This document shows, piece after piece, positions 9,763 to 17,535 of a stretch of 64,000 nucleotides of DNA (position 1 is its first letter; each line of letters opens with the position of its first letter). Below the pieces are notes generated by a model. The model was not told the DNA's origin, did no database searches, and saw nothing but the letters and a program-made list of their open reading frames with translations. A program made the position numbers and the translations under genes. Location of the stretch: NCBI RefSeq assembly GCF_030908385.1, contig NZ_CP133091.1, positions 434,001-498,000 of the forward strand. Direction: 5' to 3'. Source of the stretch: Mangrovimonas sp. YM274. Its GTDB lineage: Bacteria > Bacteroidota > Bacteroidia > Flavobacteriales > Flavobacteriaceae.

Positions 9763-10647
9763 CTAGTCTTCGGCAATCAAAATGGCAAACCAACCGTTGC
9801 CGTCAGATCCTACCGTCTTAATCATCATTTCATTGGCTGAACGCTCTAGAATTGCATAGCTATGGTCACCACCAACATAAAATCCGTGGTATCCAACATT
9901 TGAAAAAGTCAAGGTTTCCTGTCCCCCTGGAGCACTTAATGCCCATGATTCGGAATAGTCATCGAGAGGGTAGTTTTCATATTCATTGTCAGCGTTGGCG
10001 GTTTGTCCAGCAACTCCAAAATCTTGGTCCAAAGGAGTGGCCTGTCCATATCCAGTACCGTTGGTAATGTGTGTGAAGGTGCCATCGATATTAAAAATAA
10101 AGTGATCATCATAAGCTCCCAATCCTTCTTTGTCGAAAGGAGCTGCCGACCACCAAATTGGGCTGGTTTCATCGGCTGGTCCAACTCCAAAGTGGCCTGC
10201 CGCCTCTGCTTTCAGTCTCCAGGTTCTGGAACTGTCGTTGGTTAACATAGTAAGTAAATCTGCAGGTGGAGCATAAAGTGCCAAAACCTCTACTTCTATT
10301 GAGGCACTGCTTGTAGCGCCTCCTGTTCCAAAAGCCAAAACAGTTACCGTGTAGGTGTGCACTCCCGTGTTTCCAAAGCTATAGGTCTTTTCGCCGTTAG
10401 GAGTCAAGGATTCTGAACCGTTGTACACATATTGATACGTAATAGCGTTGTCTGCAGTTGCTGAAAAGTTAACATTTCCACTACCATCGCCATAAGGGTT
10501 CTCGGCATCCTGTCCAACAATGTTTGCTGTAATCTGAAGGTTGGAAGGAGCTATGATGTCTCCAAATTCGTAGTCTTCTTCTTCACAACTAAAGAACGTG
10601 AAGAAGCCAACAAGTAATAGTCCAATGATATATTTTAAATGTTTCAT
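9763..10647 (-). CDS. Surface lipoprotein of the beta-glucan locus (PKD-like plus unnamed C-terminal domain)
   Basis: A 294-residue lipoprotein (Cys21, FFSCEEED). A PKD/Ig-like beta-sandwich spans about 35-122. A C-terminal domain begins at LLTMLTNDSSRTWRLKAEA. This domain shares a pattern (W-x-L-x-x-E-A-G, VGP, WW, DD-x-[FY]-x-F, G-T-F) with the two C-terminal repeats of the neighbouring 696-residue protein. Its place between the SusE-like protein and GH16 suggests a surface glycan-binding role. No catalytic motif is visible. The precise function is not known. Confidence 0.75.
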   Translation of the reverse strand: MKHLKYIIGLLLVGFFTFFSCEEEDYEFGDIIAPSNLQITANIVGQDAENPYGDGSGNVNFSATADNAITYQYVYNGSESLTPNGEKTYSFGNTGVHTYTVTVLAFGTGGATSSASIEVEVLALYAPPADLLTMLTNDSSRTWRLKAEAAGHFGVGPADETSPIWWSAAPFDKEGLGAYDDHFIFNIDGTFTHITNGTGYGQATPLDQDFGVAGQTANADNEYENYPLDDYSESWALSAPGGQETLTFSNVGYHGFYVGGDHSYAILERSANEMMIKTVGSDGNGWFAILIAED

Positions 10648-10658
10648 CTTGTTTATTT

Positions 10659-12749
10659 TTATTGCTTAATCAATTTATAGGTCCAGAATACGCCTGCTCC
10701 TGCTTCGATACTGACAGTCATGGTCATGTCGTTATCGGTTAAAGTTACGCTGTAAGTGATTGCGTCTGGAACTGCCACATTGGGAAGCTCCCCACTGTTA
10801 TTTGCTTTAGGAAGGCCTAGGTAGGCTCCAGAGCCATTTAGTGTTAAAGTTCCTGCAGTTTCATTGTAGCCGTAGGAAGCTGTACCTGAGCCGTCATGTG
10901 GGGCTACCGGAGCGCCACAGCCTTCGGGATCGGCACCTTGCCAACCTTCTACCCAAGTTTCATCTCCAAGGATATTGCTAAACGAACCGTCTGATGTAAA
11001 GAGATATACATCATCATAGTAACAAGCTCTATCCGCTACTCCTTGATCGTCAATAGACCACCAGTCTCCGTTCCCGGGACTTGGCCCCACCATTAAGGAA
11101 CCAGCTTCAGGAGCTAATTGCCATGACCCAACAATAGGGGAAATGTAACGCACTAGTTTGTAAGTCCAGAAAACTCCTGAACCAGCTTCAATACTCACAA
11201 TCATGGTATTGTTGTTGTCTAAAAGTGTAATGTCGTAAGTGATGGAACTTGGTACGGCTACATTAGGCAGTTCACCATCGTTATTGGCTTTTGGAAGGCC
11301 TAGGTAAGCTCCAGTTCCATTTAAGGTTAAGGTGCTGTCTCCTTCATTATAGGTAAATGTTGCAGGATTGGAACCGTCGTGAGGTGCTACTGGAGCACCA
11401 CAGGCTTCAGGATCCATTCCTTGCCAAGGTTCAATCCAAGTTTCTCCGTCCAACACATTATTAAAAGTGCCGCCTAATGAGAATACGTATTTATCGTCAA
11501 AGAAACAGGCACGATCAGCTACTACTTGTGCATCGTTGGACCACCAATCTCCATTACCTGGACTAGGACCAACCATCAATGCACCTGCTTCTGGAGCTAA
11601 TTGCCAAATGCCTTCAATTCCAGAAGCTGCCGCTGGGGCTTTCCAGAAATAAAGATTGTCAATAAAGACGCTGCCGGCGGCCCATGGCTCTCCAACAAAT
11701 TTAAATTGGTGCAAGTCTGCTATGGATAATCCTTGATCTGTAAATGCCGAAAGTGGAATGTCGAAACTATTCCATTGGTCTGGAGTTAAATCTTGGGTCA
11801 CCTGTTGTTCTCCTGTAGCTAAGCTGATTGGGAATATTTGTATTTGGTCTACATCGGCAGTCCAAACATCAATATGTAGATATTCCATTTGAGAAGCGTC
11901 TACCGTTTCTCCAAACTGAATGCCTTGATAGCTAAGATTGATGTACTGTAGCATGTCGTCACCATTCAGGTTGAACATTGCATAGCTACTACCTTGACCC
12001 GATTGTCCCCAATCTGGATTGTAATCGGTTCCTGCTACATTGGTGTAGGCTCCTGCAAAAATTGAAATATAATCCGATTCATATCTAGATGGCTGTGCTG
12101 GTGCAGGGTTGATAGGCTGTAGAATTTCGGTTACTGTAAATTCTTCTGTATAGGTGGTTGTTTCTATTGCTGCACTCATTGCCACAACTGTAATGGTGTA
12201 GGTGCCGGCTTCTTGGTAAACATAAGAAACAGTTTCACCCATATTACCACTAACGGGATCATCATTGCCGGGTTCTCCAAAATACACATCATAGGTGATT
12301 CCAAAGTCGGCTGTTGCTGTGACGTTGACTTGTTTGGAAACAGCCAAATCATTTTCAATGGTGACCATTAAATTTTCAGGAGGATTAAATGAAACTACCA
12401 AGCTTTGGGTTACTTCAGTTTCTAAACCTGTAATGTTATAGGCTACTACTTGGACATTGTATGTGCCTTCATCATAGATATGTTCAACACTTTCACCCGC
12501 GGTAAGCGTAATAGGCTCTTCGGTGGCATCGCCAAAGTGTATATCAAAAGCTACAGCGCCTTGTCCTGTTGGGGTTATGGTTACTAAGCCTGTATTGTCT
12601 TGTGTGACATTAAAGGCTGCGGAGACATTGGAGGGAGCTACAGCAGAGTTCACAAAATCTGCGTTGTCATCGTCATTGCTACAGGCAAACACCAACAATG
12701 CTATCAGACAAATGGAAGCTATGTATTTAATATTTTTCATATGATTCAA
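10659..12749 (-). CDS. SusE-position surface glycan-binding lipoprotein with PKD modules and a duplicated C-terminal domain
   Basis: A 696-residue lipoprotein (Cys23, VFACSNDDD). Two PKD-like modules (about 33-123 and 126-208) lead to a carbohydrate-binding-like beta-sandwich (about 222-373, YISIFAGAYTNVAGTDYNPDWG...FIDNLYFWKAP). Two tandem domains of about 155 residues follow (375-535 and 540-696), each beginning W-Q-L-A-P-E-A-G and containing GPSPGNGDWWS and HDGS. The repeats are similar at DNA level too, which indicates a recent internal duplication. The gene follows susD by 2 nt. It probably binds laminarin at the surface. An alternative start is Met4. Confidence 0.8.
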   Translation of the reverse strand: MNHMKNIKYIASICLIALLVFACSNDDDNADFVNSAVAPSNVSAAFNVTQDNTGLVTITPTGQGAVAFDIHFGDATEEPITLTAGESVEHIYDEGTYNVQVVAYNITGLETEVTQSLVVSFNPPENLMVTIENDLAVSKQVNVTATADFGITYDVYFGEPGNDDPVSGNMGETVSYVYQEAGTYTITVVAMSAAIETTTYTEEFTVTEILQPINPAPAQPSRYESDYISIFAGAYTNVAGTDYNPDWGQSGQGSSYAMFNLNGDDMLQYINLSYQGIQFGETVDASQMEYLHIDVWTADVDQIQIFPISLATGEQQVTQDLTPDQWNSFDIPLSAFTDQGLSIADLHQFKFVGEPWAAGSVFIDNLYFWKAPAAASGIEGIWQLAPEAGALMVGPSPGNGDWWSNDAQVVADRACFFDDKYVFSLGGTFNNVLDGETWIEPWQGMDPEACGAPVAPHDGSNPATFTYNEGDSTLTLNGTGAYLGLPKANNDGELPNVAVPSSITYDITLLDNNNTMIVSIEAGSGVFWTYKLVRYISPIVGSWQLAPEAGSLMVGPSPGNGDWWSIDDQGVADRACYYDDVYLFTSDGSFSNILGDETWVEGWQGADPEGCGAPVAPHDGSGTASYGYNETAGTLTLNGSGAYLGLPKANNSGELPNVAVPDAITYSVTLTDNDMTMTVSIEAGAGVFWTYKLIKQ

Positions 12750-12751
12750 TT

Positions 12752-14221
12752 TTAGTATTGTGGGTTTTGGGTTAGTCCTGAAATATCAATTTCACGTTGC
12801 GGTACAGGAAATACGTCATGTTTGCCAGAAACAAAGCCTTCTATTTCGGTAGCTGCCTGCCCCGTTCTTACCAAATCAAAAAAGTGATGGCCTTCCATGG
12901 AGAGTTCCAAATTACGCTCTGCCCAAATAGCTTGTACCAAAGCAGTTCCTGAACTTGAAATATTATGGTCTGAATTTCCAAAGGCACGTTCACGGACTTC
13001 ATTTAAGTATTGTCTGGCTAAATCCTCATCAATGTTACCTCTGGCGTTGGCTTCTGCCGCCATTAACAATACGTCGGCATAACGGATCGCTCTGTAATTG
13101 GTGAGGTAATTCAATTCCGTCTGGGCACCACTTTCACCGGCTCTGGGAATGTACTTTCTATTGAAGTATCCGGTATGTTCGTAACCTTCTGCATAGGAAG
13201 CACCCGTTTCTTCAGCATATGCTACTATGTTTAGGATGGAGGCATCTCGGCGTGTGTCTCCCTCTTCAAACGAATTGTAAAGGGTTTCGGTAGGAATATT
13301 GAAACTCCATCCCGAGGCAAATTGAGGTCCTGAGTAAGCTCTTGGGCCATTGTGGATGATACCGAAGTTCCCTTCGCCACAGGTTGGACATCCCCAATCG
13401 TACCATTCCGATTCGTTGGAGTATTGAATTTCAAATACGGATTCAGGTCCATTTTCTCCCGATCTTAAAAATTGACTTTCATAATCGGGGACCAAACTGT
13501 AAACGCCAATGACATTTTGTAGCATTGCGGCAGCTTCTGGAAATTTATCCTGGAACAGGTATACTTTCCCCAAAAGTGCTTGCGCAGCATATTTGGTGAT
13601 GCGCCCATCTTGGGTTTGAGTAGTTGGAATACTGTTTACAGCTTCCAATAAATCATTTTCTATTTGCGCATACACCTCTTCTTTAGGTGTTCTTTGAAGC
13701 GTTCCTGAATCTGTGCCATCAAGTCTGCGCTCTGTAAATAAAGGAACGTCTCCAAAAAACTTAACTAACTCAAAGTAATAGTATGCTCTTAAAAAATAGG
13801 CTTGGCCGTAAATGGCGTCTTTGCCTTCAAAATCTAATTTTGCCTTGTTTTCTTCTAGATAATTTACGCGGTTTACCCCTTCGTAACACCATTGCCAAAT
13901 AGAGGTTAAATTATCATTATTGGGGTTATGTGTGTAGTCATCAATCTGTTGTAACCCTACCACATCGGTAGCACTTTCACCACCGCAAAGCGAGTTTTCT
14001 GTGGCTATGTCCCCAATCAAAGTGTTGAGATACAGCCATTGAAGAGGGTCATAGCAGCCTGTAAGAATGGCTTCATAGTCTCCTTTGGACTGAAAATAGA
14101 CATCGGCTACGATTTCATGGGTTTCGGATGGTTCAAAATCGACATAATTTGAGCAGGCATTAACCGTAAGAAGTGCGGTACCTACCAGGAAAATTTTATT
14201 TAGATATTTCATAGTTTTCAT
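12752..14221 (-). CDS. susD: SusD/RagB-family nutrient-binding outer-membrane lipoprotein
   Basis: A 489-residue SusD homologue with lipobox Cys23 (TVNAC). It shows the family's TPR-like helical framework (YGQAYFLRAYYYFELVKFFGDVPL, KYAAQALLGKVYLF) and the conserved C-terminal stretch (NYRAIRYADVLLMAAEANAR ... IWAERNLELSMEGHHFFDLVRTG). It forms the lid over the SusC barrel and delivers glycan to it. It starts 3 nt after susC. Given the GH16 and GH3 genes downstream, the ligand is probably beta-1,3-glucan. Confidence 0.93.
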   Translation of the reverse strand: MKTMKYLNKIFLVGTALLTVNACSNYVDFEPSETHEIVADVYFQSKGDYEAILTGCYDPLQWLYLNTLIGDIATENSLCGGESATDVVGLQQIDDYTHNPNNDNLTSIWQWCYEGVNRVNYLEENKAKLDFEGKDAIYGQAYFLRAYYYFELVKFFGDVPLFTERRLDGTDSGTLQRTPKEEVYAQIENDLLEAVNSIPTTQTQDGRITKYAAQALLGKVYLFQDKFPEAAAMLQNVIGVYSLVPDYESQFLRSGENGPESVFEIQYSNESEWYDWGCPTCGEGNFGIIHNGPRAYSGPQFASGWSFNIPTETLYNSFEEGDTRRDASILNIVAYAEETGASYAEGYEHTGYFNRKYIPRAGESGAQTELNYLTNYRAIRYADVLLMAAEANARGNIDEDLARQYLNEVRERAFGNSDHNISSSGTALVQAIWAERNLELSMEGHHFFDLVRTGQAATEIEGFVSGKHDVFPVPQREIDISGLTQNPQY

Positions 14222-14224
14222 TTT

Positions 14225-17200
14225 TTAAAATTTAACATTTAAACCCATGGCCCAAATTCTTGGGATTGGATAGGTTCCTCTGTCAATTCCCGTATCAGAA
14301 AATGATCCAGCAGATATTTCTGGGTCGTAGCCTGAATAATCGGTAAACGTAAAGGCATTTTTAACCTGTGCATAAAGACGTACACTGCTCAACCCAGTTT
14401 TGTCATAAACAGATTGTGGAAGGGTGTAACCTAATTGGATATTTTTAACTCTGAAATAGCTTCCATCTTCAATATATCTATCCGAAGCACGTGTATTGTT
14501 ATTGTTGTCTACAAAGGTTACCCTTGGTTCTGTATTACTGGAGCCTTCTCCCGTCCAACGGTTTAAAACAGATGCAAAACGGTTGGTATAGTTTGAATTT
14601 CTTTCGTAGGCACGATAAATATCATTTCCTACCGAAGCAAATGTGGACACATTGAAATCTATGTTTTTATAATTGAAGGATAAGTTCCATCCAATGGTAA
14701 AGTCAGGAAAAGGGTCTCCAATTTTTGTACGGTCGCTATCGTTAATGATGCCATCACCATTTACATCTGCATAACGGATGTCTCCAGGTTGTGCTCCAGT
14801 TTGCGTTGCATGTGCATCAATTTCAGATTGGTTTTGGAAAATGCCGTCTGTTTGGTAGCCATAGAAATACCACGGAGTGAAGCCTTCTTCAAAGCGCGTG
14901 ATATTTGTGAAGGGAATTCCATAACCAGAGCCCCATATAAACTTACTGTCATTTGCAACTTCTTCTACATTGGTGCTTACGGTTGTAAAGTTTACACTAG
15001 TGCTAAATGAGAAGGTTTCTGAAAAACTATTGTTATACCCCAGGGAAACATCAACACCATTGGTTTTGGATTTACCTATGTTTGCAGGAGGAGGGGTAAT
15101 AGACCCTAGATATAGAGAGGGTGTTGGGTCGAATAGCAAATCATCTGTAGTTTTTTGATAATAATCTGCAGTAAGAGACAGCGAATTGTTGAATACTCTT
15201 AAATCAAAACCAGCATTGATTTGTATTTGCTTTTCCCAAGATACATCTTCATTAGGAATGGTTCCTAAAGTAGACCCTGTTAAGATATTGCCATCAAAAA
15301 CATATTTAGGAAATGTAGAAATTCTAGAGAATTGGTTAGGGATGTTGTCATTTCCTACGGTACCATAACTTCCTCTAATTTTGATGTAATCAAAAGTATT
15401 GGAGCTGTAGAAGTCTTCGTTTGAAATTACCCAACCAAGAGATCCTGAAGGGAAAAACCCGAATTTATTGTTCTTACCAAATACAGTCGACCCATCAACA
15501 CGTCCTGTAAAGGACAATAAGTATTTGCCTTTATAGTCATAATTTACACGTCCGAAGTAGGATAGGTTTCGTTTTACATATTGCCAAGAACTAGAGGTTT
15601 GCGACTCGGCATCACCGGTTGCTGAACTAACATCGGCATAGGTCCACGAATTGAAAGGAATGTCTTGAGCATTGGCCGTAATATTTTCGCCTTTGTCCCG
15701 TTGCATTGACATACCTAATACGGTTTCAAAATTGTGGTTTTCATTGATTATGAAATTGTAGTTCGCAAATAGCTCGTAGGTGTAATTAAAGTAATTGGTT
15801 TTGGACTCACTTACTCTGTTGTGGGTTCTCGTTTCTTCACCCGTTTCATCATCAACCGTTACAATTGGTGATAAATCTGGATTCGCATTGGTGGCATTAT
15901 GGCCAACACCATAGAATACAAAGGGTGAAAAGTTTTTGTTGTAAATATCTACATAGGTGTAACCAAAGCGGGAGGTTACTTTTAAATTGTCTAACAAGTC
16001 GTATTGCAATTCAACTTTTCCAAAGAGCTTATTGGTGTTACTTTCATTGAAAGTATTGGCAATTTGAGCAAGTGGATTTACAATTTCCTGAGTAATGTTA
16101 TTACTGATGCTGTAGTCGCCATTGTCATCATAAACTGGAACTGTAGGGTCAAAATTTAATGCGTTGGCCAATACGCTGTTCACGCTATTTTCGGCCAACC
16201 CTTTACCTTTAATGTTGGTGTAATTGGTGTTTAGAAGTAATTTGAATTTATCTGTAAGGTCGGCATTCAATCTATTGGCAAGAGTTAGCCTGTCAAAGAA
16301 TGATTTTTCTCCACCGCCTACAACACCTTCTTGGCTTAAGTACCCCGCAGAAGCGTAGTAATCAACTTTTTCTCCACCTCCAGCGGCAGAAATATTATAA
16401 GTTTCGATGGGAGCGGTGCGAAGTACTTCGTCCTGCCAGTCTGTGCCTACTCCAAATTGAGAAATATTTGGAAATATTACACCTTCACCAGCATTGGCAC
16501 TGGCTTCATTAAGAATAGCGGCATATTCACTGGCATTAAGGACGTCGATGGTTTTAGTGACTTCTTGAACCCCATAATACGTGTCGAAGTTAAACGTAGT
16601 TTTCCCATATTTGGAACCCGATTTTGTGGTTACTACAATAACTCCATTTCCTCCTTTAACACCATAAATGGCCGCTAAGGCAGCATCTTTAAGGACGCTT
16701 ATAGAGGCAACATCGGAAGGGTTTAGAGAGTTTAGGTCGGCCAAAGTTTGCTGAATACCATCAATAACCACCAAAGGGCTACTTCCGCTGTTGGAAACAA
16801 CTCCTCTAATAGCGATTGCAGGACCTGCACCAGGGGAACCACTTGAGATAATATTGACCCCAGCAGCATTAGATTGAAGGGCTTCTTCAACCCGTACAGG
16901 CTTCAGTTGTTCTACCGCTTCCTCTTTTACTGTTGCTACAGAACCCGATACCTTACTTAGTTTTTGGGTTCCGTATCCTACTACCACTACTTCATCCAGA
17001 GTTTCGGTATCCACTTGAAGTATGACATTCAGACTTGTGCTTTCTGTAATGAGAATTTCCTGTGTTTGGTATCCCACATAGGAGAAAACCAAGATGGAAT
17101 TGATCGGGACATTTTCTAATTGGAAATTACCATCAAAATCTGTGGTAACTCCTTTACTTGTATCCTTAATAATGATATTAACACCTGGTAACGGTAGGGC

Positions 17201-17299
17201 GTCTGTATCAGATACCGTTCCAGTAACATTAACATTTTGGGAGAATGTTAATGCTGACACTAAAAGGAAAAGTGTCGTTGAAATAAGTTTTGAAATCAT
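14225..17299 (-). CDS. susC: SusC/RagA-family TonB-linked outer-membrane transporter
   Basis: The frame opens at 17383, but the signal peptide MISKLISTTLFLLVSALTFSQ begins at the Met at 17299, so that start is chosen (1024 residues). A carboxypeptidase-regulatory-like domain (VSDTDALPLPGVNIIIKD...), a TonB box (LDEVVVVGYGTQ), the SusC plug motif (DVASISVLKDAALAAIYG) and a barrel ending GLNVKF follow. It imports oligosaccharides bound by SusD. It heads the six-gene operon. A GAAAACGTTTTC palindrome lies about 160 bp upstream, beyond which the sensor-regulator gene ends. Confidence 0.93.
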   Translation of the reverse strand: MISKLISTTLFLLVSALTFSQNVNVTGTVSDTDALPLPGVNIIIKDTSKGVTTDFDGNFQLENVPINSILVFSYVGYQTQEILITESTSLNVILQVDTETLDEVVVVGYGTQKLSKVSGSVATVKEEAVEQLKPVRVEEALQSNAAGVNIISSGSPGAGPAIAIRGVVSNSGSSPLVVIDGIQQTLADLNSLNPSDVASISVLKDAALAAIYGVKGGNGVIVVTTKSGSKYGKTTFNFDTYYGVQEVTKTIDVLNASEYAAILNEASANAGEGVIFPNISQFGVGTDWQDEVLRTAPIETYNISAAGGGEKVDYYASAGYLSQEGVVGGGEKSFFDRLTLANRLNADLTDKFKLLLNTNYTNIKGKGLAENSVNSVLANALNFDPTVPVYDDNGDYSISNNITQEIVNPLAQIANTFNESNTNKLFGKVELQYDLLDNLKVTSRFGYTYVDIYNKNFSPFVFYGVGHNATNANPDLSPIVTVDDETGEETRTHNRVSESKTNYFNYTYELFANYNFIINENHNFETVLGMSMQRDKGENITANAQDIPFNSWTYADVSSATGDAESQTSSSWQYVKRNLSYFGRVNYDYKGKYLLSFTGRVDGSTVFGKNNKFGFFPSGSLGWVISNEDFYSSNTFDYIKIRGSYGTVGNDNIPNQFSRISTFPKYVFDGNILTGSTLGTIPNEDVSWEKQIQINAGFDLRVFNNSLSLTADYYQKTTDDLLFDPTPSLYLGSITPPPANIGKSKTNGVDVSLGYNNSFSETFSFSTSVNFTTVSTNVEEVANDSKFIWGSGYGIPFTNITRFEEGFTPWYFYGYQTDGIFQNQSEIDAHATQTGAQPGDIRYADVNGDGIINDSDRTKIGDPFPDFTIGWNLSFNYKNIDFNVSTFASVGNDIYRAYERNSNYTNRFASVLNRWTGEGSSNTEPRVTFVDNNNNTRASDRYIEDGSYFRVKNIQLGYTLPQSVYDKTGLSSVRLYAQVKNAFTFTDYSGYDPEISAGSFSDTGIDRGTYPIPRIWAMGLNVKF

Positions 17300-17460
17300 A
17301 GAATTAGCTTTTTGTAGGATAAACTTATTACAATGTGATGTGAAATCATTAAAATATACCACAACAAAAAACATACAATTCAATATAAATAGCTGTTTTT
17401 TGATAATATCGCAATGAAGGCCTCGTGTTTAAAGACTTTTGAGACGCGCTATTTTTTTAC

Positions 17461-17472
17461 GAAAACGTTTTC
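17461..17472. promoter_or_regulatory. Perfect palindrome resembling a LacI/PurR-type operator
   Basis: GAAAACGTTTTC is a perfect 12-bp palindrome with the central CG and AAACGTTT core of LacI-family operators. The flank ACGAAAACGTTTTC resembles the E. coli PurR box. It lies between the regulator stop and susC. No LacI-type gene is visible in this window, so the binding protein is unidentified. Confidence 0.45.
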
Positions 17473-17535
17473 TTAAGGCTGTAATACAATGTTTGTAGTG
17501 GTAATGTATAGGTGAAATTTAGATTTGTATGGGTT

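Noticed and set aside
17300-17383. Longer susC start at 17383
   Set aside because: The extra 28 residues precede a complete signal peptide that begins at the Met at 17299; they would bury it.
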